The notes: generated from the letters alone by a model not told the origin. A DNA stretch of 64,000 nucleotides from DASYFG01 sp036498565 (GCA_036498565.1 DASYFG010000004.1:496001-560000), one strand, 5' to 3'. Shown: positions 27,256-36,500, counted from the first letter of the stretch. A program made the numbers and translations.

Positions 27256-27309
27256 AAGGAAATTGCTTTCCTTGTACTTTTATTATAGCACGCTCATTTT
27301 TAGGGGCAA
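27256..27309 (-). promoter_or_regulatory. Promoter and 5' hairpin of the hsp20 gene
   Basis: TTGCCC, 16-base spacer and TATAAT (27287-27282) on the minus strand. Right at the predicted mRNA start is a perfect inverted repeat AAGGAAA-GCAA-TTTCCTT (27273-27256). No CtsR tandem heptad or CIRCE element was found. Confidence 0.65.
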
Positions 27310-27329
27310 ATATTTTGCACAAAAAAACC

Positions 27330-27352
27330 TAGCATTATGCTAGGTTTTTAAA
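27330..27352 (-). terminator. Terminator after the YhgE-like gene
   Basis: Short stem AACCTAGC/GCTAGGTT (around 27326-27348) with a T-run on the minus strand, just after the stop at 27353. Confidence 0.75.
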
Positions 27353-30208
27353 TTAAACTTCTTTTGTCAATGCTTGACGTGCCATGACTTGTGGTAAACC
27401 CCAGCTAACTACCCCATAGACCGCCAAAACAATCACAGAAACAGTCACCGGCACAGCACTCAAATCATTAACAACTGCATCAAACAACGCGTTGCTGTAT
27501 GTCATTGGCAAAACGGCTGCAATCGAGTGCAAAATACCGCCAAGGAATTGATTCGGCACAATTTGCCCAGTCAAAAGTGTTTGTACAACGGCAATTAAGC
27601 CCGTCACAATTAAGCCAACACGGCCAAACAAACGACCAATCAAATGCGTCAAAGCAACAAACACAACGCTCACCCCAAACACCGTTGGAATCAACCAACC
27701 CAAGTGTGCCACATTAACGCCCGCCAACACAACACCGGCAAAGGCGGCTACTGCGCTCAATCCTGGTACCATTAGCAAACCATGTTGCCAATTTGCCAGC
27801 GTTATTTCTGCGTCACGACGACGTAATTCATGAATTTGACTAAACATCGCTGCCAAGAACAAACCAAGTGACAACAATAACGGTGCCAAACTATTCTTCA
27901 AATCCGTTGCCAAAGTCAACGTATCGGCATCTGCAGATCCAACCGGTGACACAACTTGCTCAATGTTGGCTTGTTGGCTAGTAACAGCTGGCAATTGCGT
28001 CACACCGTTGTCCAAAGCGGTTTGCAAAGTTACTACGCCGTTACCGGCTTTGTTTAATCCGGTTGCGAATGTATCAGAACCAGCAGCCAAGGTATTTGCC
28101 CCGGTTGCCAATTGGCTCACACCGTTTGTCAAGGTTGGCACCTTGCTGTTCAATGTTTGCAGGCCAGTCGCTAATTGCGTTGAACCTGTTTGCAATTGCG
28201 TCACGCCCGTCATCAAAGCCGGTACATTCCCGTTCAAAGTGTGCAAACCAGCGGCTTCTTGTTGGCTACCGGCGCTCAATTGACTCACACCAGCTAGTAA
28301 TGCCGGTGCTTGTGCGTTTAACTGGTCAGTCCCCGCAGCCAATTGTTGACCACCATTTGCCAATTGCGTTACCCCACTGGTCAATGCTGGCATATTTGCT
28401 TGCAATTTGTCCGTGCCCGCAGCTAACTGGGTTGACCCTGCTTGCAATTGTTGCAAACCGGTTACCAACGTTGATGCTTGACCATTCAATGTTTGCATAC
28501 CTGTATCAGCCTTCGTCGCGCCATCAGCCAAGGCTTCAATACCGGCTACCAAATCTGGGGCTTGTTGAGCAAATGTTTGCAAACCAGCGGCCAATTGTTG
28601 ACTACCATCTACCAATGCTTTGCCGTTCGTCGCACCATTCGCTAATTGCGTTTGAATATCAGTTAAGTTAGCTGACAAACTGGCAATGGCTTGTTGAGCA
28701 CCCGCTGTCGCTTGGGTACCGGTGGCTAGCTGTTTGAGTTGTGCTTGCATCGTCGTTAACGTTGTCGCCAATGTTTGCACGCCCGTACCAGCAGTTTGTA
28801 ATTGTTGACCCAAATCACCAAACTTCGCTGCCAAAGCTGGATGCGCCGCCAAAAATGCTTGGAAATCGGCATCACTAGCCAATGATTTAGTATCTGCGCC
28901 CGCCGTTTGAACGGCCGTACCGACTGCAGTCAATTGATTAGTAACCGTTGAACCATCATCTGCACCCAACTGCTTCAACCCCGCCGTGACTTGTGTCAAA
29001 CCAGCGTTTAATGCCGTCAACTGCGCTGCGCTATCTGTTTGGCCTTGTTTGATTTTTTCAGCTGCTTGTTGCAGCGTATCAATCAATTGCGTCACACCAG
29101 CTTGCACTTGTTGACCACCAGTCGCTAAGGCAGTAGCATTGGTTGGCAAAGCCGCGGTTTGTGTTTGCAATTGTGCTAATCCACCCGCTAATTGTTGCGT
29201 GCCATCAGCCAATTGTTGCGTTCCCGCTGGCAAACTGGCAGTTTGCGTTGTCGCTTGTGTTAAACCAGCTGACAATTGTTGGGCACCAACATTCAATGCC
29301 TTTGTCCCAGCAGGCAAAGTTGCCGTTTGTGTTTGTAACGACTTTAATCCGGCTGACAATTGTGTCGCTCCAGTTGTCAGCTTTTGGACACCACCTGGTA
29401 AGGCCACAACTTTTCCATGCAAAGTTGTCAAACCATTTGCTAACTGATCTGCACCATTCGTCAACTGGGTAACACCGTTTGGCAATGCACTGGCTTTGCT
29501 TTGAAAAGTCGTTAAGCCATTTGCCAAACGTGCCCCACCGTCAGTCAACTGTTGAACACCTGTTGCTAACGGACTAACCCCAGCTTCTAATGTGTTAATA
29601 CCGTTTGCTAATGTGTGCGTTCCTGCGTTCAGCTGCGTATTACCAGTGCTTAATTGCACCATACCATTCGCCAATTGATGCACGCCGTTATCTGTTTGGC
29701 GGGTTCCGTCAGCCAATGTTTGCACGCCTGTCAACAAGGTGCTTGCATAAGCTTTTTGAATTTCTTGCGTTACTTGAGCTTGCAAGTTATTCACAACAGC
29801 ACTAAAAACCAACTGTGAAACGGCTGTGTTTTGTTTGGCAGCTTGCACTTGCAAAACCGATTGTTTAGGTTGCGTGCTAGTCACGGTCAAACTATTCGCC
29901 GAAAAATCTCGTGGTAAAGTCACTGCCAATAACACTTGGCCATTTTTAACAGCTTTTTTCGCATCTCCTGCACTCATAAACGTCCAATCAGCTTGATGAT
30001 TGGCTTTTAATTTTTTAATCACTTTTGCGCCGATATTAACAACTTCATCTCCGTTTTGAACCGGTTGATCATCGTTAACGACCGCAACTTTCACGTGGCT
30101 GCCTTGGGCATGCTGCACGTGATCTAAGGCTTTTGCACCCGCATAAGTGACTAGTAGTGGTGCAGCAACCGCGATTGGTAGCACGCCCCATTTTTCCCAT
30201 AGCGTCAT
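27353..30208 (-). CDS. YhgE/Pip-type membrane protein with long repeat ectodomain
   Basis: A 951-residue protein of the YhgE/Pip (phage infection protein/EsaA-like) group. One membrane segment is near the N-terminus (about 8-26) and a cluster of about five hydrophobic segments fills residues 760-945. Between them, about 170-730 is built from repeated 11-residue-like units of the form L-x-x-G-x-x-Q-L, expected to form long extracellular coiled coils. Relatives include the phage receptors Pip and YueB and the ESX-associated EsaA; no other type VII secretion gene is here. The MarR-type gene upstream, and CATAAA/TTTATG repeats before the start, suggest regulated expression. Function is not known. 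Confidence 0.8.
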   Translation of the reverse strand: MTLWEKWGVLPIAVAAPLLVTYAGAKALDHVQHAQGSHVKVAVVNDDQPVQNGDEVVNIGAKVIKKLKANHQADWTFMSAGDAKKAVKNGQVLLAVTLPRDFSANSLTVTSTQPKQSVLQVQAAKQNTAVSQLVFSAVVNNLQAQVTQEIQKAYASTLLTGVQTLADGTRQTDNGVHQLANGMVQLSTGNTQLNAGTHTLANGINTLEAGVSPLATGVQQLTDGGARLANGLTTFQSKASALPNGVTQLTNGADQLANGLTTLHGKVVALPGGVQKLTTGATQLSAGLKSLQTQTATLPAGTKALNVGAQQLSAGLTQATTQTASLPAGTQQLADGTQQLAGGLAQLQTQTAALPTNATALATGGQQVQAGVTQLIDTLQQAAEKIKQGQTDSAAQLTALNAGLTQVTAGLKQLGADDGSTVTNQLTAVGTAVQTAGADTKSLASDADFQAFLAAHPALAAKFGDLGQQLQTAGTGVQTLATTLTTMQAQLKQLATGTQATAGAQQAIASLSANLTDIQTQLANGATNGKALVDGSQQLAAGLQTFAQQAPDLVAGIEALADGATKADTGMQTLNGQASTLVTGLQQLQAGSTQLAAGTDKLQANMPALTSGVTQLANGGQQLAAGTDQLNAQAPALLAGVSQLSAGSQQEAAGLHTLNGNVPALMTGVTQLQTGSTQLATGLQTLNSKVPTLTNGVSQLATGANTLAAGSDTFATGLNKAGNGVVTLQTALDNGVTQLPAVTSQQANIEQVVSPVGSADADTLTLATDLKNSLAPLLLSLGLFLAAMFSQIHELRRRDAEITLANWQHGLLMVPGLSAVAAFAGVVLAGVNVAHLGWLIPTVFGVSVVFVALTHLIGRLFGRVGLIVTGLIAVVQTLLTGQIVPNQFLGGILHSIAAVLPMTYSNALFDAVVNDLSAVPVTVSVIVLAVYGVVSWGLPQVMARQALTKEV

Positions 30209-30222
30209 ATTTTCGTATCCCT

Positions 30223-30244
30223 CATAAACTTTTTATGCCATAAA
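30223..30244. promoter_or_regulatory. Palindrome upstream of the YhgE-like gene
   Basis: The 13-base palindrome TTTATGCCATAAA (30232-30244) and a further half-site CATAAA (30223-30228) lie 15 to 36 bases upstream of the start. Spacing and symmetry suit a MarR-family operator; the neighbouring MarR gene is the obvious candidate, by inference. Confidence 0.5.
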
Positions 30245-30279
30245 CTAATTTGGCAGAACTTTAATATTATCCACGCTCA

Positions 30280-30315
30280 AAAAAAAGAAGTCAAGTCTAA
30301 GACTTAACTTCTTAA
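30280..30315 (-). terminator. Terminator after the marR gene at 30312-30767
   Basis: Stem GAAGTTAAGTCTTAGACTTGACTTC, a near-perfect inverted repeat, followed by eight T on the minus strand. It separates the regulator from the YhgE-like gene. Confidence 0.85.
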
Positions 30316-30767
30316 TTTTTTCGTAAGGACTGCCGTAAAATCACATCATCAAATCGGCGCAATAAGCCAAGCAGTTGTTGGGCATCGTCAGCCCCAAACA
30401 CCTCAATCCAATTGGAAAATCGTGCTTCCACCGCTCGCGCAATTTCTTGTTGTGTCTGTTCACCCGTTGCGGATAGTTGTAAAAATGACCGACGACGATC
30501 ACTTGGATCCGTTTGTTGCTCGAGATAGTTTTGATCAAGGAGTGGTTTCATTTGCCGAGCAATCGCGCCTTTTGTCACATTGCGTTGCGTAGCTAACTGC
30601 GTCAAAGTTACCGGCTCCGCCGCATTTGCCACCGTGTCCATGATGAGCCACTGCTCAAAAGATAGACCATATACACTAGTCGGTTGCGAAATGAGTTCTT
30701 CAATGTATTTCAAAGTTGACAAATAGACATCGGTAAATTCACGTTGTAAATGCTGTGCTGGCTTCAT
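30312..30767 (-). CDS. MarR family transcriptional regulator
   Basis: A 151-residue winged helix-turn-helix protein. The recognition region TLTQLATQRNVTKGAIARQM (about 56-75) and the wing DPSDRRRSFLQLSATG (about 87-102) are typical of MarR proteins. The start at 30767 is set 5 bases from GGAG; an ATG directly before it is less well spaced. It lies just upstream of the long YhgE-like gene and probably controls it, but the two are split by a terminator. Confidence 0.9.
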   Translation of the reverse strand: MKPAQHLQREFTDVYLSTLKYIEELISQPTSVYGLSFEQWLIMDTVANAAEPVTLTQLATQRNVTKGAIARQMKPLLDQNYLEQQTDPSDRRRSFLQLSATGEQTQQEIARAVEARFSNWIEVFGADDAQQLLGLLRRFDDVILRQSLRKN

Positions 30768-30805
30768 CATCACTCCAAAAGTTTTTCTATATTGTATCAA
30801 ATTAT

Positions 30806-30836
30806 ACACAAAAAAACGGGCTAACACCCGTTTTTT
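30806..30836 (-). terminator. Terminator after the GH1 gene
   Basis: Stem AACGGGTGTTAGCCCGTT with seven following T on the minus strand, starting at the stop codon of the GH1 enzyme. Confidence 0.85.
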
Positions 30837-32294
30837 CTAAAGTTCTTCGCCGTTTGTTTCAATCACTTTTTGGTACCAGTAAAATGAATCTTTCTTGTAG
30901 CGGGTCAAAGAACCATTGCCGTCATCGTCTTGATCGACATAAACGAAGCCGTAGCGCTTGCTCATTTCTGACGTGCCAAAACTGATAATGTCAATTGGCG
31001 CCCACATCGTGTACCCGATGAGATCCACGCCGTCAATGATGGCTTCTTTCATTTGTTCAATGTGTTGGCGCAGGTAATCAATGCGATAATCATCGTGAAT
31101 TTTGCCATCGGCAGTTAATTCGTCAATCGCGCCCAAACCATTTTCCACGATGAACAACGGAACGCGGTAACGATCCCAAAGCTCATTTAGCGTAATCCGC
31201 AAGCCAACTGGGTCCATTTGCCAGCCCCAATCTGATGCTTTCAAATATGGATTCACGCCGGCAACCGCCATATTCGCGTCCGTCATGTCCGTGCCCGTCA
31301 CACTTGTCGTGCTAGAACTATAGTAACTAAAGCTCAAATAATCGACTTTTCCTTCAGCTAAAAGCGCCTCATCCCCTGGTTCAAAATCCAAGTGAATGTC
31401 ATGTTCAGCAAAATAGCGGTTCATAAATTCAGGATATTCACCGCGTACTTGTACATCTGTGAAGAACAAATTCAATTGATCTTCCAACTGTGCTGCGCGT
31501 ACGTCAACCGGATTTGGTGTGAGCGGATAAACTTGGCCCCGCGCGAGCATCATGCCGATTTTTGCGTCAGGGTCCAAAGCGTGAATTTGATTAACCGCAA
31601 TCGCACTGGCAATAAATTGGTGATGAACGGATTGGTAGCGGATTTGGAGTTGTTCATTTTCTGATAAGCCGGCGTCCACCGCGCCCGTTTCATGAAAGCC
31701 CCATTGAGCCGTGTTGATTTCGTTGAACGTCATCCAGTAAGTGACTTTGTCGTGATAACGGTTGAACACCACGTCCGTGAAGCGCGTGAAATCATCGATT
31801 GTCTCACGCGCAGCCCAGCCGTTTCGCAACAATGTCAAATTCACTGGCATTTCATAGTGCGACAAAGTCACCACCGGCTCAATTTGATATTTTGCTAACG
31901 TGTCTAACACGCTATCATAAAATGCCAAACCCGCTTCATTGGGTTCATTTTCTGTACCATTTGGGAAAATGCGCGCCCAAGAAATGGACAAACGAAAGGC
32001 TTTCAAACCCAATTCCGCCATCAGCGCAATATCGTCTTCATAACGGTGATAAAAATCGACGCCGCGGCGCTTTGGGTAACGTGTATCTGTTTCATCAGCC
32101 AAGGCAATTTCGATGTCTTCACGCGTGATTTTGGCGATATTCATCTGTCGATTTTCACTGCGCGGTGTAACTTCTGCTTGCGTTAGACCTTTGCCATCAA
32201 GGTTCCAGCCACCCTCCAATTGACTAGCCGATGTGGCCCCACCCCACAAAAAATCAGTTGGAAAACCTGTCGGAATTTGTTGTTTATAAGCCAT
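30837..32294 (-). CDS. 6-phospho-beta-glucosidase, GH1 family
   Basis: A 485-residue cytoplasmic TIM-barrel glycosidase. The acid/base glutamate is in TFNEINT (about 183) and the nucleophile in VENGLG (about 380). The phosphate-binding pattern S-x-x-S-K-R-Y-G near residue 440 is that of 6-phospho-beta-glucosidases and -galactosidases. It should split phosphorylated beta-glucosides such as cellobiose-6P or arbutin-6P delivered by a PTS; no PTS gene lies nearby. A cre box overlaps the promoter, indicating CcpA control. The length is normal. Confidence 0.92.
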   Translation of the reverse strand: MAYKQQIPTGFPTDFLWGGATSASQLEGGWNLDGKGLTQAEVTPRSENRQMNIAKITREDIEIALADETDTRYPKRRGVDFYHRYEDDIALMAELGLKAFRLSISWARIFPNGTENEPNEAGLAFYDSVLDTLAKYQIEPVVTLSHYEMPVNLTLLRNGWAARETIDDFTRFTDVVFNRYHDKVTYWMTFNEINTAQWGFHETGAVDAGLSENEQLQIRYQSVHHQFIASAIAVNQIHALDPDAKIGMMLARGQVYPLTPNPVDVRAAQLEDQLNLFFTDVQVRGEYPEFMNRYFAEHDIHLDFEPGDEALLAEGKVDYLSFSYYSSSTTSVTGTDMTDANMAVAGVNPYLKASDWGWQMDPVGLRITLNELWDRYRVPLFIVENGLGAIDELTADGKIHDDYRIDYLRQHIEQMKEAIIDGVDLIGYTMWAPIDIISFGTSEMSKRYGFVYVDQDDDGNGSLTRYKKDSFYWYQKVIETNGEEL

Positions 32295-32326
32295 GTCTGC
32301 GCTCCTTTTGAAGTTTATACTTATAT

Positions 32327-32360
32327 TGTAAGCGCTTTCTTTGTCGTAAACAAGTCTATT
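32327..32360 (-). promoter_or_regulatory. Promoter and cre box of the GH1 gene
   Basis: TTGTTT, 17-base spacer, TACAAT on the minus strand. The cre-like palindrome TGTAAGCGCTTTCT (32327-32340) overlaps the -10, one mismatch from the consensus, so CcpA would compete with RNA polymerase. Confidence 0.75.
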
Positions 32361-32397
32361 TTTGACATGTTATCGGACATTTTTTGAACTTGGCCAA

Positions 32398-32424
32398 ATA
32401 AAAAAACGTGCCTAAGCACGTTCA
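32398..32424 (-). terminator. Terminator after pyrC
   Basis: Stem GAACGTGCTTAGGCACGTT followed by seven T on the minus strand; it overlaps the last pyrC codons. Confidence 0.85.
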
Positions 32425-33689
32425 TACACTTTCACACCATCAACAAAGGTCGCTACGGTCGTACCGTAAACTTCCCAACCAACAAACGGCGTGTTCTTGC
32501 CTTTAGAAGCAAACTCATCAAATTTAATCGTGTGCGCATCGGCCAAGTCAAACAACGCCAAATCCGCTTTTTCACCTACTGCCAAAGTCCGCGGTGCGCG
32601 CAAATCAAACACGTCAATCGGCGCCACTACCATGCGCTCAATCAAAGTCGCCAGCGACATCACGCCAGATTTCACCAAATGTGTGTACAGCAATTGGAAA
32701 CTCGTTTCAATACCGGTAATGCCAAACGGCGCGTCAATCATAGACTTCGCCTTTTCTTCTAGACCATGCGGTGCGTGGTCGGTCGCAATCATATCAATCG
32801 TGCCGTCCAATAATCCTGCCAAAACCGCCGCGCGATCAACTTCTGAGCGCAACGGTGGATTCATTTTGAACAACGCATTGTCACCAGGAATATCCGCATC
32901 GCTCAACAACAAATGATGCGGTGAGACCTCGGCGGTCACCTGCACACCACGCGCTTTAGCGGCGCGCACCAATTCAACAGATTGCGCCGTTGAGATGTGT
33001 GCGACGTGATATTTCACGCCCGTTGCTTCTGCCAAAACTAAGTCCCGCGCTAATTGCGAACTTTCTGCCAAACCAGTGATGCCGGGCAAACCAATTTTGG
33101 CAGCTGCTTCACCAGCATTCATCACACCGCTATGCAATAAGCTTTCATCTTCCAAATGTGCGGACAAAACTTTGCCCGTTTGGGCCACGGCTTGCATCGC
33201 TTGATACATCGTATCTGCGTGTTGCACACCATGTCCATCATTGGTAAACGCTTTGGCACCAGCCTTTGAGAGCGCTTGGATGTCGTTAATTTTATCCGCG
33301 GTTAAATCAGCCGAAATCGCGCCGTATTGTTCAATGTGCACTAAGCCATCACTTTTATTTTTGTCCAAAACCGTTTTAAGGGCGGCGATATTATCAGGCA
33401 CCGGGTTCAAATTCGGCATCGCCACCACGGTCGTAAAGCCGCCGCGCGCCGCCGCCGCTGAACCGGATGCAACCGTTTCTTTGTATTCAAAACCAGGTTC
33501 GCGAAAATGCACGTGCACGTCCACCAAACCAGCCGTCAAAAACGCCCCGTTCGCATCAAAAGTTTGCGTGCCATCAACCACGTCAATGTGCGGTTCGATG
33601 CGCATGATTTTGTCCCCTGCGATTAACACATCGACTTTGCGCAAGGCATTGGCTGTGTCTAAAATTTTTGCATTTTGAATGATTAACAT
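32412..33689 (-). CDS. pyrC: Dihydroorotase
   Basis: A 425-residue amidohydrolase of the class I PyrC type that cyclises carbamoyl aspartate to dihydroorotate. The zinc-binding motif VDVHVHFREPG is at about 57-67, and SAHLEDESL (about 178), AHISTA (about 231) and ATDHAPH (about 302) carry further metal ligands. It starts 1 base after pyrB, and both depend on the PyrR leader before pyrB. Confidence 0.97.
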   Translation of the reverse strand: MLIIQNAKILDTANALRKVDVLIAGDKIMRIEPHIDVVDGTQTFDANGAFLTAGLVDVHVHFREPGFEYKETVASGSAAAARGGFTTVVAMPNLNPVPDNIAALKTVLDKNKSDGLVHIEQYGAISADLTADKINDIQALSKAGAKAFTNDGHGVQHADTMYQAMQAVAQTGKVLSAHLEDESLLHSGVMNAGEAAAKIGLPGITGLAESSQLARDLVLAEATGVKYHVAHISTAQSVELVRAAKARGVQVTAEVSPHHLLLSDADIPGDNALFKMNPPLRSEVDRAAVLAGLLDGTIDMIATDHAPHGLEEKAKSMIDAPFGITGIETSFQLLYTHLVKSGVMSLATLIERMVVAPIDVFDLRAPRTLAVGEKADLALFDLADAHTIKFDEFASKGKNTPFVGWEVYGTTVATFVDGVKVYERA

Positions 33690-33690
33690 T

Positions 33691-34590
33691 TTAAGCTCCT
33701 AACACATATTCCAAAATCGCCATGCGCGCGAACACGCCATTTGCCATTTGTTCAAAAATCCGCGACTGCGGCGCTTCCACTAGATGATCGGCGATTTCCA
33801 CGCCACGATTTACCGGCGCGGGATGCATGATAATGGCCGATTCTTTCAAAGCCGTATACCGTTCGTCGTTCAAACCATAAGCGGTGTGATATTGTGCCAC
33901 GTCAAATTCTGAACTTTGCGCCTCGCCCAATCGTTCATGTTGCACGCGCAAAAACATCACAACATCTTGTTGTTCCCACGCATCATCTAATGCAACGTGC
34001 GCGCCAAATTCGTCAAAATCATTCGGATACCAAGCAGTTGGCCCAGCAAATGTCACGTGCGCGCCGAGTTTGGTCAAAATTTCTGCGTTGGAACGCGCCA
34101 CGCGCGAATGCGCCAAATCGCCGACAATGCGAATATTCAAATCCGTAAACGACGCAAAATTTTCTTGAATCGTCACCAAATCCAACAAACTTTGTGAGGG
34201 GTGCTGGCCGCTGCCGTCCCCGGCGTTAATCAAATTCGGCATCGGCGCTCGCCCTTGATCCGCCAGCAAAGCGTCCCACCATCGTTCTTCAAAATGCCGC
34301 ACGACCGCGACTTCTGTGCCAATCGCTTTAAATAATTTTAGCGTGTCGGCCAAAGTTTCGCCTTTGCTAAGCGAGCTAGTTTTGGGGTCAAAACTCACTT
34401 GTTGCATGCCCATTTTGGCTTCGGCAACTTGAAAACTTGATTGCGTGCGCGTGGAATTTTCCAAAAAAATATTCGTCACAAAGGTTGCTTTGTCGGCAGG
34501 TTTTTCACCTCTTTTGAACGCTAAAGCGCGCGTTAACAACTGTTGCACCACCGGAAGTGGCATTGCGTTTAAATTCAAAAAGTGTGGCAT
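33691..34590 (-). CDS. pyrB: Aspartate carbamoyltransferase catalytic chain
   Basis: A 299-residue enzyme making carbamoyl aspartate from aspartate and carbamoyl phosphate. The carbamoyl-phosphate motif ENSTRTQSSF lies near residues 44-53, and MHPAPVNRGVEI is near 254. No regulatory chain gene pyrI is present, as usual in Firmicutes. Start 34590 is preferred over the adjacent ATG at 34593 because of its better spacing to GGAG. First gene of the pyrBC unit. Confidence 0.96.
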   Translation of the reverse strand: MPHFLNLNAMPLPVVQQLLTRALAFKRGEKPADKATFVTNIFLENSTRTQSSFQVAEAKMGMQQVSFDPKTSSLSKGETLADTLKLFKAIGTEVAVVRHFEERWWDALLADQGRAPMPNLINAGDGSGQHPSQSLLDLVTIQENFASFTDLNIRIVGDLAHSRVARSNAEILTKLGAHVTFAGPTAWYPNDFDEFGAHVALDDAWEQQDVVMFLRVQHERLGEAQSSEFDVAQYHTAYGLNDERYTALKESAIIMHPAPVNRGVEIADHLVEAPQSRIFEQMANGVFARMAILEYVLGA

Positions 34591-34603
34591 CATTTTCTCC
34601 AAA

Positions 34604-34698
34604 TAAAAACCCAGCACACGCGAAGAGAGCTGGGTTTGGGTAGACTACGCCTACAAAACGCACCTTACAAGCCTCGCGGGACTTGGTTAAAGGTTTTA
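34604..34698 (-). promoter_or_regulatory. PyrR-type transcription attenuator of pyrBC
   Basis: The minus-strand leader carries a PyrR loop variant CCCGCGAGGCTT (within 34662-34694) and a terminator hairpin with arms AACCCAGC/GCTGGGTT and a T-run (34604-34637). The loop differs from those of pyrD and carA (CCAGAGAGGC) but keeps the conserved G-x-GAGGC core. Confidence 0.9.
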
Positions 34699-34708
34699 AA
34701 TTGTTCTA

Positions 34709-34737
34709 AGTGTAGCAAATATTTTGAAGGAGAGCAA
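34709..34737 (-). promoter_or_regulatory. Promoter of pyrBC
   Basis: TTGCTC (34737-34732), 17-base spacer, TACACT (34714-34709) on the minus strand, only about 10 bases after the pyruvate oxidase stop. Confidence 0.75.
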
Positions 34738-34747
34738 GTGTCGACCG

Positions 34748-36472
34748 TCACATTTGCCGCCAAATATCTTTTAACGGTGGTAGCTCAGGTAGTTGTTTAT
34801 TTTCAGCTAAGTAGCGCTCGCCAAAGGCTAGGTATCCTTTCTTCTCGGGCGCTAAAATTTTACCAGGTAGTGGTGCGTCATCGGCAACATAAGCATTAAT
34901 CAAAACCGGCCTATCTTTGATTGTATAAGCCTTTTGCAAAGCTGCTTTAAATTCAGCTAAATTATGTGCTGTAAAACCCACACCACCTGCGGATTCAGCA
35001 AATGCCGCGTAATCCATATCAGCGAGATCAATGCCATAATTCAATTGACCGGCAGCCTGTTGTTCATATTCAATGAATGCCAATTTTTCATTATTTAAAA
35101 TGATATTAATGACTGGCATTTGGTATTTGACAGCGGTAACAAAGTCTTGCATCACCATCGCAAAGCCGCCATCACCAGCAATTGAAATCGCACGACGTAA
35201 TGGTGCAACGACGCTACTTGCCATCGCTCCGGGCAAACCACATCCCATCGTGCCCAACCATGCAGAAATAAGAAAATCTTGTGTTGGTTTAACCGGCAAA
35301 AATCTTGCCGCCCAAGCCGTTGCCGTACCAACATCAATTGAGTAAATCACATCATCCGGTGCGGTTTGACTCACTTCATAAAATAGCGCTTCTGGTGCAA
35401 TTGGCGTGGTATCCAAGGCGCGTTTTTCATCCATCCACGCTTCCCATTGCTCAACTGATTTTTGGGTAGCGCGTAAGAATTTATCATCGACACGCAGTGG
35501 TGATATAGCATTCAAACGTGTCATCGCATCTTTCACTTCCGCATTAATGGCGACATCCACTGCATGACGTTTGCCAATATTTTCAGCCTTCACATCAATT
35601 TGAATGGTTTTAGCATTTTCTGGCAGATATTCTGTGTACGGATAATTTGTGCCAATCATAATCAACAAATCCGCTTCTTGCATTGCTTCATAAGCTGGCT
35701 TAGTGCCTAACTTACCTAAATTACCTAAGTAATTCGGATGCTCATCACCAATCAATCCCTTAGCGGGCAACGTCGCGACAAATGGTAGCTGATTATTTTC
35801 AATAAACTCTCGCACCTCATTTTCAGCACCACGGACACCTTTACCGACCAAAACAACCCGCTTTTCACTAGACTTGATTAAGTCGGCTGCCGCTTGAATT
35901 GCTGCCTCATCGGCTGCCTTTGTCCCTAATGAAAAAGCTGGTGCTGTAATGTGCAACTCGCCTTCAAAGGGTGCTTCGGGCAAATCATCTGGGATGGTCA
36001 GTACGGCGACACCTTGCTGCTCATAAGCACTACGAATGGCTTGGTCAACTACCGCTGGTAGGTTATCACTGGCACTGATAGTCCGGTTAAAGACTGCCAC
36101 ATCAGCAAACAGCTCACCTGTATTCACTTCTTGAAAATAATCTTCGTTAAGTTTATCAGATGGGACTTGACCCACAATTGCTAACAAGGGTACGTGATCC
36201 ATCTTGGCATCATATAAACCATTTAACAAATGAATAGCGCCAGGCCCACCAATTGACAAGGCAACCGCGATCTTTCCAGTTAATTTTGCTTCAGCCGCTG
36301 CTGTTAGCGCTGCAACTTCTTCATGCCGGACTTGAATGAAATTCATCACGTGCTTTCGACGTTGTAACGCATCAACGGTTGTGTCCACAGAATCGCCAGG
36401 CAAACCGTAAACATGATCAATACCCCAACTCATTAAAACATCAACGACAGCATCTGATACTTTTTTACGCAT
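34748..36472 (-). CDS. Pyruvate oxidase
   Basis: A 574-residue thiamine diphosphate/FAD enzyme. It shows the N-terminal pyrimidine-binding domain with active-site Glu in RHEEVAAL (about 49-56), a central FAD domain, and the C-terminal TPP motif GDGGFAMVMQDFVTAVKY beginning near 437. Lactobacillales enzymes of this type turn pyruvate, phosphate and O2 into acetyl phosphate, CO2 and H2O2; PoxB-type quinone-dependent enzymes are related and cannot be separated by eye. The last residues (KDIWRQM) are short, so a PoxB-like membrane tail is not obvious. It follows a GlsB-like gene and a sugar transporter gene on the same strand. Confidence 0.88.
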   Translation of the reverse strand: MRKKVSDAVVDVLMSWGIDHVYGLPGDSVDTTVDALQRRKHVMNFIQVRHEEVAALTAAAEAKLTGKIAVALSIGGPGAIHLLNGLYDAKMDHVPLLAIVGQVPSDKLNEDYFQEVNTGELFADVAVFNRTISASDNLPAVVDQAIRSAYEQQGVAVLTIPDDLPEAPFEGELHITAPAFSLGTKAADEAAIQAAADLIKSSEKRVVLVGKGVRGAENEVREFIENNQLPFVATLPAKGLIGDEHPNYLGNLGKLGTKPAYEAMQEADLLIMIGTNYPYTEYLPENAKTIQIDVKAENIGKRHAVDVAINAEVKDAMTRLNAISPLRVDDKFLRATQKSVEQWEAWMDEKRALDTTPIAPEALFYEVSQTAPDDVIYSIDVGTATAWAARFLPVKPTQDFLISAWLGTMGCGLPGAMASSVVAPLRRAISIAGDGGFAMVMQDFVTAVKYQMPVINIILNNEKLAFIEYEQQAAGQLNYGIDLADMDYAAFAESAGGVGFTAHNLAEFKAALQKAYTIKDRPVLINAYVADDAPLPGKILAPEKKGYLAFGERYLAENKQLPELPPLKDIWRQM

Positions 36473-36500
36473 TTTTTTGCCCTTTCTAAACGATTAAATT

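Noticed and set aside
28063..28671. A 202-codon plus-strand open frame and regular repeats that might suggest a CRISPR array or repeat locus
   Set aside because: The regularity comes from the coiled-coil repeats of the YhgE-like protein; repeats are imperfect and have no spacer structure.
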